Assembly (NCBI GenBank): GCA_003013855.2
Contig: PVNU02000853.1
Coordinates: 2,728,001-2,792,000 of the forward strand
Length of the DNA: 64,000 nucleotides
Origin: Liriodendron chinense
Lineage: Eukaryota; Streptophyta; Magnoliopsida; Magnoliales; Magnoliaceae
Direction: 5' to 3'
Below are positions 10,681 to 21,873 of the stretch, piece after piece. A program made the position numbers and the translations under genes. How positions within the stretch are numbered: position 1 is the stretch's first letter; every line of letters begins with the position of its first letter. Below the pieces are notes generated by a model. That model was given only the letters and a program-made list of their open reading frames with translations. It searched no databases and was not told where the DNA came from.

Positions 10681-11946
10681 GTCGAACAACCTCCGTGCAA
10701 GTGGTCACGGTATATCCCTCTCCATGTTGGATGGACCCCATCGTCCTTTATCTCAGAGATGGACAACTCCCGGATGATAAAAAATCTGCACGGCAAATTT
10801 GTCATCGCGCTGCCAGGTATACTTTACAAAACGGAACGCTATTACGTAAGAGTTTTACTTTACCATATTTAAGGTGTCTTCATCCAGAAGAGGCGCATCA
10901 CGTTCTTGATGAAATACACCAGGGGGCATGTGGTAACCATCCTAAGGGACGCTCTTTAGCATATAAAGCAATGAGGCAAGGGTATTACTGGCCCACTATG
11001 AAGGGAGATGCAATTGAGTTTTCAAAAGGATTTGACAAGTGCCAGCGATATTCTCATATACCTCATGTACCGTCCGAGCAAATGACGCCAATGGATGGCC
11101 CTTGGCCCTTCGCCCAATGGGGAGTCGATATCATCAGGCCCTTACCTACCGGGAAAGGTCAGAACAGATTTGCAATCATAGCAGTCGATTATTTCACTAA
11201 ATGGGTCGAGGCAGAACCATTAGCTAGAATCACTGAAAAGCAGAAATCAGGTTCGTATGGAGAAATATCATATGCCGTTATGGGCTTCCCCATACTATAA
11301 TCACCGACAATGGAAGGCAATTCAACAATGCCGCGTTCTCGAAATTCTACGAAAAAATGGAAGATACGGAGTGTTCACACCTCCCCGTATCATCCTTAAG
11401 CTAATGGGCAAGTTGAAGCGATGAATAAGATCATTAAACATCATTTAAAGACCAAGCTCAGTGAATGTAAAGCCATGTGGCCAGAACTCTTGCCGAAAGT
11501 CTTATGGGCCTATAGAACTACAACTCGCACGTCAACTGGGGAAACTCTGTTCTCATTGGCTTTCGGCACCGACGCAGTGGTCCCAGTCGAAGTTCAGGTG
11601 CCCTCATATCAGATCGAGTAGTATGACCCCACTAGTAATGAAGGTCTAAGGCTTCATCTCGACCTCTTGGAAGAACGAAGGGACGCATCCCAACTTCGAG
11701 CAGCAACTTATTAACAGCGTATCGCTCGTTATTGTAATGCCAAGGTCCGACCTAGAGCTTTTCAGCTCGGCGATTTGGTCCTTAGACAACACCTCAGAAT
11801 TCCTGCTCGCTCGTTGGATCCAAACTGGGAAGGCCCCTGCCGAGTTATCAAAATTGTGCGGCCAGGCACATATTATCTAGAAGACATGCAAGGAAGGCCT
11901 TTATGTCGCCCTTGGCACGTAGAGCACCTACTAAAATATTTTTCAT
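10681..11946 (+). pseudogene. Tat integrase
   Basis: The zinc-binding region includes HQGACGNHPKGRSLAYK and RQGYYWPTMKGDA, but the expected CDKC reads FDKC, so one zinc ligand is lost. The catalytic core has WGVDIIRPLP (first Asp) and, after a frameshift near 11255, IITDNGRQFN (second Asp). YHP-stop-ANGQVEAMNK follows with the Glu, the stop TAA at 11397-11399 replacing Gln. The C-terminus runs through KVLWAYRTT, VVPVEVQVPS, a TAA at 11712-11714, and NWEGPCRVIK to the end at 11946. It would insert cDNA into the host genome if intact. Confidence 0.88.
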
Positions 11947-12355
11947 AAATTTGATGTAAATCCCAACGACATTCAAATAAAGATGGATTTTTTTGTCGCT
12001 ACTCCACTAGTTGGACCCGAATAGCCTCGAAGGGAATATAAGCATTCCCTTGACCAAACCCTCTACTTCCGGCAGAGTCAAAGCCTCAATCGATAGACTA
12101 GTCTATCTCAACGCGGACATGGTCATCACGACCCCCGGATTTAGCCTAACTCATTCTTTCATGAGTTAAGTATCCAAGCATTCGATATGCGATCAACAAA
12201 AAAAGGGGGGGGGGGGATAAAAAGAAGGTACGAGCCATAGTACCAAAAAAGATTTTCATTTCAGTTGACTAAAATAGTCAAATCATTTACAAAGATACAT
12301 TTCTGTTCAAAAAAGAAAAAGAAAAAGAGGAGAAGGGCGGCAACTCAAAGATCGA
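11947..12355. other. Spacer between integrase and the antisense gene
   Basis: Non-coding. It contains an A-run followed by 11 G at about 12207-12217, which may be a secondary purine tract. On the minus strand it holds the likely 3' UTR of the antisense gene, with pyrimidine-rich sequence near 12310-12330. Confidence 0.5.
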
Positions 12356-14511
12356 TCATTCCTCATCTGGGGAGCTTCTCGACTTTCTGCCTCGGGACCT
12401 GCCTTGGGAGCACGTGCAGCGTCTGTAGCCCCCGGCTGCAGCTCGCTCTCTAGCTACGACCTCGAAGGCCACTCTCTCGAACTCCTCGACGTTGAAGGAA
12501 GGAGCAATTTGTTGCATAACCCTGACCACAAAGTCGCGACCAGCGATATACGCCTCATAACGCTCCTCGCCGTAGAGTTGAGAGGTTCGGAACTCCAGGA
12601 CCGCACGAGGACCTTCTTCAGACATCATCTTGACGAGGGCCACTCTTTCCTCCTCCCAGTGAATGGAATCATCCTTCAGCTGAGCGAGAGTCTTCTCAGC
12701 ATCTTCAAGCTGATTTCGACAATCCTTGAGCCGCTCCTCGAGGGAGATCTTATCCTGATGAAAGATCTCCTTCTCCTTCTCGCTCTTGGTATGAACTTCT
12801 TGGAGCCTCGCAAAATTAAGGTCCAATGACTGAAAACGATCAGTCAGAGCTTGAACCTTAGCGATGAGGATTTGCTTCTCCTCATTTATCTTCGCGATAT
12901 GGGCTTCCTGCGATTTTATTATACGGTCCCTTCCCTGGATCTCGCCCTCCATCGCCTTCTTCTTCTTCTCCCTGTCATCGATGATGCGACGGGCAACATC
13001 GATGTCACTCCTAGCTCGCAGCGTGAGGTCCAGACTCTGTTAAAAAAGAAAGAAAAATTAGAGGCAGTCTACTAGATGAACTATTCAAAGAAGAAAAAGA
13101 TGGAGAAAAGTTTGTCACCTGAACTAAAACTCCAATGTCGGTGGAGAGAGCCTCTGGACTTGGTTCAGGGAGGCCCCCAAAGGAGTTGGGGGCAATATTT
13201 TCAAATATAAACTTGCATATTGTATGCAAGTGTGGTGGGATGACGTAGACTCCCGACCCTGAAGGTTAGGCCACGACCATCTCGCAAGAGCCTGCCTCGC
13301 GAGCATCCGCGGGCCCCGAGGCGGGTGCGGCTAATTCACGAGCAACACTAGGCTCGCATGACACCTCTCTCGAAGGAAGACTTAGTTCCTTCCGATTGCC
13401 TTTCAGTGAGTTTTCGATGACCTCGATCACTGGCTGACCGCGGGAGCCAGCCGGAGGGGTAGCAGCAGTGGGAGGGGTCGCAGCAACCTCCTCCTGAGGA
13501 GAATTACATGGTTGTGAGCCACGAGCAGGCCCCTCTAGTTGAGGGGGCACAACTGAAGGACCAGCTGCTGACTTCTTTTGCCTCTTCAAGGCCGTACCCT
13601 TCAGACTGGGAAGCACCCCCAGCGCACCCATTTTGTCTCCTAGGTTCGCCATCTCTTCCTGGGAGATTAGACCAGCGGCAGCAAGGTAGCGAGGGTCCAA
13701 GGCAGAGTTAACGTTGCAGACAGCTACTGAGAGCTTGAAAACTTTGACGAGCTTCTTGTTGAGCCCTCCGCGCAAGCTTGGCCTAGCCCCAATCGGAATA
13801 CCTGCGAGAAGAAGGGGAAAAGCGAGTCAGTCAAAGCAATGCAAAACTCAATTTTCTTCGGGCAAAGGGGTAAAAGTTCAACCCACCTTCGCCGAAGAAG
13901 CGGCTAACATGGTGGCCTTTGAGGTCGGAGCCCACATTAGACTCCCAATTGCCGGAGACACAGAACCATTTTTTCCTCCACCCGGGATAGTTGAAGGATG
14001 GGTTCCCCAGGATAAAGTTATCCCGGTGCCAGAAACAAAGGTAATACCAACCCTCGCTGGCTGGAGCCTTTTTCAGCTGGTACAACCTCAGAAATTCCCC
14101 AACAGTCAGATCCTCGTTACCCGCTTGTTTCTAAAGGACAAAGGCACTTATAAGCACCCTCCAGCCATTTACAATAAGTTGGCCGAGGGCAATCTTATAA
14201 GTACGGAGGAAGTTTCGAATGAAGGGATGAAGGGGAAGACACACGCCAAGCCGGAAAATATATTCGTAAAATGCTACACAGCCCGGCGGCGGGGAATCAG
14301 CGATCTCTCCTCTCCCTAGTAACCTAAGTGTGACGGAGTCCAGGATCCGATATCTCTCTCGTAAGATCGAGAGTTGTTCTTCCGTCATAATAGATGGATA
14401 ACCGGCGGCAGAATATCTCCCCGCCGATACTCGAGCATTGTTCGATTCAAAAGAAGCGGGAGTATCATCTCCCAAAGGAACGATTTCTTCATCAGAAACC
14501 CCCACCATCAT
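12356..14511 (-). pseudogene. Antisense three-exon gene of the Tat element (gypsy-type transposon domain plus coiled coil)
   Basis: On the minus strand three exons keep one frame: 14511-13887, 13801-13119 and 13036-12356 (1,989 nt, about 662 residues). Both introns (85 and 82 nt) have consensus borders, GAAG|GTGGGT...CTCGCAG and TTCAG|GTGACA...TTAACAG. The N-terminal half (ERYRILDSVTLRLLG, PPPGCVAFYEYIFRLG, PLHPFIRNFL) resembles the putative gypsy-type transposon domain PF04195. The C-terminal half is a long charged coiled coil (EEKQILIAKVQALTDRF, SLEERLKDCRNQLEDAEKTL). Two nonsense codons interrupt it: TAG 14131-14133 and TAA 13266-13268. Antisense ORFs here are known for Tat elements; their function is unknown. 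Confidence 0.8.
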
Positions 14512-14666
14512 AAAGAAAAAGGATAGGAAGAAAGAGAAAAGAAAAATGAGAGAAAGGAATACCTCTGTGAAGAGGTTTACACCAAAAACAGAAGAAGATA
14601 AGAAGAAGGGTTTTTGGAACTCTGCGGTAGAATTTCGAAAATGAGTTAGACTCCGTAGGATCCGAT

Positions 14667-14673
14667 ATTTATA
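14667..14673 (-). promoter_or_regulatory. TATA box for the antisense gene
   Basis: The minus strand reads GCTTATAAATATCGG, about 155 bp upstream of the ATG at 14511. A second TATA-like tract lies at about 14870. This suggests the antisense gene has its own promoter independent of the LTR. Confidence 0.6.
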
Positions 14674-14916
14674 AGCGATCATTCCGTTTGATTTGGTGAC
14701 ACGCAGTGGCCTCTCATCCGGCACGACAATCGAACGGACACGAGCATTAAATTCAGAGGCACGTGGCGAGCGTCGCTTCACCGCCCTCGACTGAAAAGCT
14801 GTGGAAAGCTGGCAATCATAAATGCAAGATCACTCTTGATAGGAAACGTATGATCTCTCCTCAAATAGGCGGTTATATATACAAACAAAATCCTTGGCGT
14901 AACTTCTCAAAACGCT

Positions 14917-14930
14917 AAGGATTTGGGGGG
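14917..14930 (+). other. Polypurine tract of the Tat element
   Basis: AAGGATTTGGGGGG lies four bases before the 3' LTR start at 14935, where plus-strand DNA synthesis is primed. Confidence 0.75.
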
Positions 14931-14934
14931 CATC

Positions 14935-15667
14935 TGTAGTAGGATAAAGTTGGTCGTCGAGAGATACGATCAGGGAGTGATTGAAAGAGGTTACTGCCAG
15001 TCTGACCAACTGCGAGCAGCTCTGTTCATGGTCGTTGAAAGGGGTCGCATCTCAGCATGCGAGCAGCTCGGCTCATGGTCGTTGAAAGGGGTCGCATCTC
15101 AGCATGCGAGCAGCTCGACTCGTGGTCGTTGAAAGGGGTCGCATCTCAGCATGCAAGCAGCTCGGCTCGTGGTCGTTGAAAAGAGTCGCATCTCAGCATG
15201 CGAGCAATTATCCCCGAGCCTGAGCATCTTCCGCTTTCTAGTACCAGCAGCCCATATAGGCCGGTCTTGGGCTTATCTCTGTTCATGGCTTCGAATCTCA
15301 GGGGGGTACCGTCAAGGAACGTAATCAGCTAGATGTCCAATTGAGTTAGGACTATCCGCTTATCTAAGGATTCATCGGATAACCCTCTATCTCCGGAACG
15401 TCAACAATAATCTTAACTTAACAAACTGGGTCACTCGAATTTGTATAAATAGATTACTTCACAGAAGATAAAGGTACACAATCTCTAAGTTCATATCCCG
15501 CCGTTTTCCTTTTACAACCATCCCCCATCTGACTTAAGCTTCGGAGGGCCAACGGCTGGACGCCGACCACCCTTAGTTTTCTCTTGTGTTCTTTCAGGTT
15601 TTGAGGGAAGTTAGCTTGAAGGAAGGTGAACGTCTGGAGGATCCTGTTACCAAATCCGACGTAAACA
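14935..15667 (+). repeat. 3' LTR of the Tat element
   Basis: Starts TGTAGTAGGATAAAG and ends GTAAACA next to the ACATG duplication. Apart from scattered substitutions it differs from the 5' LTR by two additional 47-bp units. Confidence 0.93.
15020..15207 (+). repeat. 47-bp tandem repeat in 3' LTR, four units
   Basis: Four head-to-tail 47-bp units, e.g. CTCGGCTCATGGTCGTTG..., each differing by a few bases. The count is double that in the 5' LTR. Confidence 0.9.
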
Positions 15668-16452
15668 ACATGTATAAAAACAGAAACCCATCTCCCCACC
15701 TTGATGTTAGAGACACCCGAACAGGCAGATACAAGATACACCATTGTTGCATAGTTAGGCCAGACATTGTCGACTGAAACAACCATCTGCCGGAACAAAC
15801 CCAACATCTCTACGATCATCCCATCCTATCCATACCCATTCATCAGAGCCGTCCAACAAATCACGTTCCTTCTCAACGGCATTGCCTCGAACAGCCCATA
15901 CCAATTCAATCTCTCCACAATAAACATACCCATAGATGATCGAATTCCACGAAACCTTATCCCTCTCAGGAATTTCATCTCATACATGACGTGCAGTTCC
16001 AATACAAGAGCAATTCGAATTGACATCAACCAACACATTGCAAATGAAGATATCACATTCAAATCCAAATTTGATGACATGGGTGCGTGCCAATTCGACA
16101 TGTTTAATAGCGAAAATGGCATAGCAGGCCTTTAAGACAAATGGGTAGGTGAATTTACTTGGTTTCATGCCATGCTGAAGCATTTGGGAGTATAAGGAGA
16201 GAAAGTTTACAAACGGGCCATTGACGGCATAAACTTTTATCATGGAATTCCAAGAGTAATCATTAGCGGAGGGGATGCGGTCAAATATGGACTGTGAATA
16301 ACCGATTGAGCCGAGATCAATGAGCTTGGAGAGAAGATGGTTGTGGAGGGGTAGAGCATGGATGAGGATTTGAGCATGGGTTTGATGGATTTGGGTGAGG
16401 GAAGTGGAGTTGAAAAGGACGGGAAGGAAGAAGAAAGTGGTGGAGAGTTCAT
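15668..16452 (-). pseudogene. PPR protein pseudogene, N-terminal part
   Basis: Starting near ATG 16452, minus-strand frames read a short serine/proline-rich leader, then IHQTHAQILIHALPLHNHLL. Repeats follow such as YSWNSMIKVYAVNGPF and SKFTYPFVLKAC, then NVICWTALMNGYG, and PNYATMVYLVSACSGVSNIK. This is a plant PPR (PLS-type, organelle RNA-binding) architecture. Frame changes near 16240, 16120 and 15820 make it a pseudogene. It continues at 2236-2537 beyond the inserted Tat element. The paralogue at 30051-30877 has the same order without the insertion. Confidence 0.87.
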
Positions 16453-17425
16453 TCTCCTTCCTAAAGAGTCATTTAGATGCCTGTAAAGTTGCTAAGTTGT
16501 AATATGATTACAGGTAATCGGATTACATGGGGCGTTTGGATGGGTTATTTGCCTGTAAACAGATTGCAGCTATAATTGAATTACAGCTTTTACATGTAAT
16601 CTGAAACATCATAAAAGGGCATGTTTCAGATTACAAGTAAAAGGATTTCAGGCAACGGATATTTTTTTTAAAAAAAAATCTCAATGTAGGAGAATTTGTG
16701 AAACCCTCAACGAAAAAGAACTGGGAATTTCTTTCAAAATCTTTGCACTCCTGCGACAGGAAGCTAGGTGGGGCCCACTGTGATGCTGGTGAGAAATCCA
16801 TCCCGTCCATCCGCTTTGCCAAATCAATTTTGGACATGGGCTCAAAAGTGAGATAGATCTAAAATTCAAGTGGGCCATGCAATAGGAAAAAGTGGGTAGG
16901 GAAATGCCCACCGTTGAAACCTCCTTGGTTTCCATCGCATTGTTTATCTACCATCCATACCCTTCATAAGGTCATTACTACCAGGAAAAACTGAAAACAC
17001 AAAATTATTAGTTTTTTTTCAAATAATTTGTGGCCCACAAATGTTTCAACTGTGTACATTCAATCATCACTGTTTCTTGTTTTGCGGCCCGCTCGAGTTT
17101 TGGATCTGCCTCATTTTTGGGCCATGTCCTAATATGATATGGCAAAACGGATGAATAGGGTGTATTTCTCACAAGCATCACTGTGGGCCACACCTAGATT
17201 ACATCTCACTAACTTCTTGACAAAGGCTACCTCCGTGAACAACGAGGGAGCATATGACTTCCATTCTATTTTGACGTGCCAAGAATCTGTGAACCCCACC
17301 ATAATGTATGTGCTATATCCACACCATCCATCTATTTTGATGGATTGTTTTATGGCATGAGACAAAAAATGAAGCAGATCCAAACCTTAAGTGGACCACA
17401 CCACATAAGTAATGCAGAATGAACG
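16453..17425. repeat. MITE edge and palindromic filler-repeat module
   Basis: A GGGGCGTTTGGATGG terminus near 16529 leads into a 35-45 bp region of TTACAGG/CCTGTAA inverted motifs. A palindromic filler module follows: CCCACTGTGATGCTGG, ATGGGCTCAAAAGTGAG, centre, GCCTCATTTTTGGGCCATG, CATCACTGTGGGCC. A second module starts near 17280 (CCCACCATAATGTATGTG) and is interrupted at 17426. No gene is seen. Confidence 0.6.
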
Positions 17426-18397
17426 CCTACTGTTTGCTTCCCCAAGTGTAGGGTTGCGATGTAGTAATAATCTCGGTAAGACCGGGGTCGATCCACAGGG
17501 ACTTATGTAGGAATCCACAAAACACTTCCAATAGTTCTACTAAAGAGCTAACAAACAGATTTGTAGAAGATTGATGTAAATAGTAATTTTGAACTAAACT
17601 GAAGGTAATTAATTAATTAAAAGGTATTAGGGGTTCAAGGATCCACTTGTAGCAATCCTTGATGCTCAATTCGCTGTGGTTTCGTACTTTCTCAACTAGA
17701 GTCGAAATTAAGATCTATCTAGTCGGATGATAGAGCAATTAAACCAAACAATCTGCCATATGTAAGATCAATGTATATGATTCACTCACTGCAAGCTAGG
17801 ACGAGCATACTCAATTGCATAGGTCAGTCCCAATTCCAATAGGCTAAGATCACAATCATAACCATCATTAAATCCTGTCACAAGACAAAACTAGATCATG
17901 ATTTGAACTTGATTCAAATCACATACACAGTCTTACATAATCCAGAATTTTCATAAAAGTAGACTTTTGGTAAGAAGTTCCCACATGAAGCTCATAAATC
18001 TAGAGCATATTCCAATTCCTCAGATCATACAGGTCTAGATTAGTTCACAACAATTAAGAACTCAAGCAATTCTTCCAAACATCCATGATTCATCATAAGA
18101 CTAAGAAAAACTACTTAGTACTTGAATTAAACTTCAAACCATTGTTCTTAAACATGAAATCCAACTTAAAATCAAATCAAACGAATTGAAACATCTTAGA
18201 TTCACTATAAGCTTCACCTCTTAGCCCTAGCTAAGAGGTTTAGCCGTTCATGATCCAAGGAAACATGAAAATAACTAAATAAAACATAAAACTAGAAATG
18301 AAACTAGGAAGAGTTGTAGAACTCCAAATCCGACTTCCGCCGTCTCCCACCGTGCTCAATCCCTTCTAAGATACCCTAGGAATGACCCCTAGGTGTC

Positions 18398-18405
18398 TTT
18401 TTATA
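18398..18405 (-). promoter_or_regulatory. TATA box of solo LTR
   Basis: The minus strand reads CCACTATAAAAAGACACC. It lies 95 to 390 bp downstream of the ACCGGTC motif cluster in the LTR's own orientation. Confidence 0.65.
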
Positions 18406-18499
18406 GTGGGGAAGCTCCGCAGCGTCGGAATCTTTCAGAATTTGCATAAGGATACGCAGTGCGCAGAGAAATTCGGAGCTTGTAGAACACGCATCATTA

Positions 18500-18785
18500 C
18501 GCAAACGACCAGTCGCACGACCAGTCTGAGCTCCTGGATGACTGGTCGCACGACCAGTCGCAAAGGCGCAAAAAACGTCCAACGAGTTTTTGGAAAATTC
18601 AGACCCGCGATTTAATTCAAGGACCGGTTGCACGACCGGTCTGAGCAGTGGATGACCGGTCGTACGACCGGTCTTAACAGGTCCAGAGAGTTGTGGCCGC
18701 AGAGCCCCTTCTGTTGAGTATTTGGACCGGTCGGACGACCGATCCTAGCCTATAGACAACCGGTCGGACGACCGGTCTTAGGCAC
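18500..18785. repeat. ACCGGTC/ACCAGTC motif cluster with 20-bp perfect palindrome
   Basis: About a dozen copies of GACCGGTCG, GACCAGTCG or their complements occur here. They include GACCGGTCGTACGACCGGTC at 18654-18673, which equals its own reverse complement. The same motif family appears in the unrelated LTR at 25750-26090 and upstream of the second ORF at 22594-22620. Confidence 0.85.
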
Positions 18786-19100
18786 CTTCTTTTGCTTTCT
18801 TTCTTCTTCTCTCTGATTTCTTTCTTCCATATTTTGACGCTTAGTTCTTCGATCTTCTATGCTTGTAAATGGCGTCTTTAAGTCTCCAATTGATGAATCT
18901 TCTTTCTCATCCCTACAATCACAAATCCATGCATTAGATTAGTCTATAAATCATGAAAACCTTGCATAATGAGTGATGAATTGGGGTTAGAATATGCACA
19001 ATTAAGAGCTCAACACCTACCATTGAAAACTTCTTGAAAGTTACAAAAGTTTTGTATCATGCTGATATTTTACCTTTCATCCAGGTTTGTGTGACCTTAT

Positions 19101-19813
19101 TGTTAGTGCACTGATTAGTGCATCGTATTGTCAATTTCGTGATTGTTTAAGTCAGTCGAGTTTTGTGAGCCCCGACGAAGATTGAAAACTCAAGACTTGA
19201 ATATCGTAGCAGCTCTCCGCACTTAAGTTCAAGCCAAATCAAGCTCGGAAGGTAAGTTGCATATAGACAGCCTATAGGATCCCAAAACACCAAAGTCTAT
19301 GGCATTCGAATCATACTTTGTGTTTGCAAGTTGATCCACGGACTTAAGGTCAAGATGATCAGTCTTGGACCTCCATTATGTAGGTGCCAATCAATTGAAA
19401 AACTAGGAAAACCATCTTTGTGTGCACCTTAAAAGATGATGGAGTTCACCCTATTTCAGGCCCTGAAATAAACCGGTTGACTATTATTATCCCTTGTTGA
19501 TCAATCATATAAGTGCTTAACTGAATGCCCATCTTATATTTGACAAAATGCTCATATGCCATCTTTGAATGATTAATACAAGCATGCATATGAACTGTTT
19601 GATTAAATGCTTCACTCAGTATAGTTGTCAATCGAGTTAGATCGTATGTGATCAATTGCTTTCATTTACATGTACTTAATTATTAAATTATAGTATAAAT
19701 GCAATTGAGTTTTTAAATTCACAAGAAAATTTAAAAAGTCCTATTCACCCCCCCCCCCTAGGACATAAGCATACCTTCAAGCTTATCTCACTAGCGGTAA
19801 AACCGCAATTTCA
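19101..19813 (+). repeat. 5' LTR, internally deleted (713 bp)
   Basis: Matches the 3' LTR at both ends but lacks about 1.17 kb corresponding to 25757-26926, which includes the TATA box and the ACCGGTC cluster. The join lies near 19470-19481. An 11-C run near 19748-19758 corresponds to the 31-C run in the 3' LTR. Confidence 0.9.
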
Positions 19814-19815
19814 AT

Positions 19816-19826
19816 TGGTATCAAAG
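19816..19826 (+). other. Primer-binding site (initiator tRNA-Met type)
   Basis: TGGTATCAAAG two bases after the 5' LTR resembles the TGGTATCAGAGC site complementary to initiator tRNA-Met, used by most plant copia elements. Confidence 0.8.
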
Positions 19827-19885
19827 TGGGTTCCTCTATAAGGGCTTAACTTCCTAGAGGTTGATCCTAGAGTTAGCTTAAAAAT

Positions 19886-21873
19886 ATGTCTATGGAAAAC
19901 TCCACTTCTATCACCAAGCCACCGTTCTTCAACGGATTTAACTATCCATATTGGAAAGCTCGAATTTGCATCATTTTAGAATCCATTGATTCGGATGTAT
20001 GGGACATGGTTGAATTAGGTTATAATGTCCCAATGGATACCATAAGAAAGGAAGGTGAATCGGATGTCCTTAGACCAAAAGAGAAGGCCATGTGGACTGA
20101 TTTTGATAAAGCTCAACGTGTTTTTAATACTAAAGGCTTAAATGCCATTTTCTGTTCAGTCTCTAGAAATGAATTTGGTCGCATCCAAAATTGTCAAACT
20201 AGTAAGGAAGTATGGGACTTTCTAGAAGTAACTCATGAAGGAACAAGCATAGTCAAAAGATCTAAACTTCAACTCCTTATAACACAATTTGAGAATATCA
20301 AAATGGAAGAGGATGAAACCGTCATGTAATTTTTCACACGTCTAAATAGCATCACCAATGACATGTGTGGACTAGGAGAGAAGGTTCTGGATAGCAAAAT
20401 TCAGTAGCAAAATCTTAAGATCTCTACCGGAACACTTCTCATCTAAAGTCGTTGCTCTAGAAGAGTGTAGGAACCTAGACACTATGAAAGTTGAAGAACT
20501 ACTAGGATCCCTTCAAACTCATGAGCTTCATTTCAAACCTCCCACAAAATCCAAATATTCAGTCTTGAACTCCTCTCACAAAGCACATACGTCTAAACAA
20601 AATGATGATGAGGAAATGGAAATAGAAAAAATGGTTCTTATGGCTAAGAGATTCCAGAAATTCTTTAAAAGCAAGAGCCACCACAAGGAAGGAAGGCATT
20701 TTGATCATAAGAACCATACAGGTAAATCCTTCAGAAGATCAAAAGAGCCAAAATGCTATAATTGTGGGAAGTATGGTCACATTGCTCTCAATTGCTTAGA
20801 AAACGATGAAAAGAAACATAAATGGAAAAAGACCATGGTTGCCACTTGGGATGATACTAGCTCGGAATTCGATTCCTATGATTCCCATAGTGATGGTGGA
20901 CAAAGATCGGTGAAAGCTCTTATGATATCCACTACCACAACTCTTCCTGAAAATGAGAAAAAGGGAGACAATGTTAACCATACCTCCTCAAGTGATGATG
21001 AGAGTGAGGATGATGAACTTCAAGAAGTGTACAACCAACTGTATATTGAAAATATGAATACCATAAAGAAGTTGGGACAAATGAAGGCTGAAAATGATAA
21101 ACTATCCAAAAATCTTGATGGTTTGAAAATTGAAAATAAAAAACTATGTCAAGATTTAGAAGAGATGAAAAAGAAGAACGAAGCTCTTGAACATGAAAAA
21201 GAAAAATTCATGAATGGTGAGAACCTTGATAAACATGTGAGCCTTGAAAAGGAACTCAAAGAGGCAAATGCTGAAATTGATCGTCTTAAATGTCAAGTTG
21301 TTGACGCTAGAAGACGTTTCGCCCAGGGGAGAAGAAAATCTTGAAAAGCTCTTGGGCGTAGGGAGATCACCTATGGACAGAAGAGGAATTGGTTTTAACA
21401 GTCATATCTCTAAGACTGCTTCTATCTCTCCTAGGGTGAGAAAGAACTATGGTGCATCAGGAAGTAAAACCAAAGCATCCCCTATTTGACATGCTTGTGG
21501 TGATGTGGGTCACCTAAAATCTGAATGTTTAGCCTTTAAACGCCCACAGCTCTCTCCCTCCCAGCACAAGATAGGTAAATCTATTTCTAAAAGGAGAGAA
21601 GCGCACCACACTTGGAGTCCCCCTAAGAATCAAAAGAATATGGGGACGAACTTTCCGACTCCACCAAGGAACGATGCTCGAATGGAAGTCTTGCTCAAAC
21701 AAGTAGCCTTAATCAATGATAAGAAAAATAAAATGATTGATGCAATGAGGATGGGCTATGAACAATCATATAAAAAGAACAGCTCTCCTGGAAAGAGGAG
21801 AACTATTAACAAATCCTCACATGACCCAAGCACAATGAAAGTTGTTGCCAAATGGGTTGTGAATGAGAAGTGA
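19886..21873 (+). pseudogene. Copia-type Gag, broken
   Basis: ATG 19886 opens with PPFFNGFNYPYWKARICIIL, the start of the copia Gag core (DUF4219/UBN2). It is followed by KEVWDFLEVTHEGTS. A stop at 20327-20329 and a frameshift near 20400 precede RSLPEHFSSKVVALEECRNL. The next frame (20484-21344) has the knuckle CYNCGKYGHIALNC (near 20756) and a long Lys/Glu coiled coil. After another shift near 21300, a second knuckle has its first Cys replaced by TGA at 21487-21489 (HACGDVGHLKSEC). The tail ends at 21871-21873. It would form the capsid and bind element RNA. Confidence 0.88.

Larger units (their letters stand above)
2533..15672 (+). mobile_element. Ty3/gypsy Tat-type LTR retrotransposon, complete with TSDs
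   Basis: A 13,130-bp element (2538-15667) is flanked by the perfect 5-bp target duplication ACATG at 2533-2537 and 15668-15672. It has LTRs of 639 and 733 bp, a primer-binding site, a purine tract and gag-protease-RT-RNase H-second RNase H-integrase on the plus strand. An antisense gene lies between integrase and the 3' LTR. The second RNase H domain and the antisense ORF are marks of the Tat lineage. Many stops, a frameshift in integrase and several insertions make it non-functional. It sits inside a PPR pseudogene and is itself interrupted by a solo LTR at 7231-9266. Confidence 0.93.
17426..19020 (-). mobile_element. Solo LTR (1,585 bp) with TSDs
   Basis: The insertion 17431-19015 starts TG and ends CA (plus-strand view) and is flanked by CCTAC at 17426-17430 and 19016-19020. 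A minus-strand TATA box at 18398-18405 gives the orientation. Read that way it begins TGTTGAGCTCTTAATTGTGC and ends ...CCCCAAGTGGAAGC-like sequence before ACA, reminiscent of plant gypsy LTRs (from memory). There is no coding sequence. The same family supplies bases 1-51 of the window. Confidence 0.9.

Noticed and set aside
5249..11946. Possible endogenous pararetrovirus (caulimovirid)
   Set aside because: Integrase, LTRs, Tat-type second RNase H and 5-bp target duplications identify a Ty3/gypsy element, and no movement-protein motif is seen.
12404..12829. 141-codon plus-strand frame
   Set aside because: Shadow of the antisense coiled-coil exon on the minus strand.
13266..13268. Possible additional intron in the antisense gene around the TAA
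   Set aside because: The same frame runs on both sides of the stop, so a nonsense mutation is the simpler reading.
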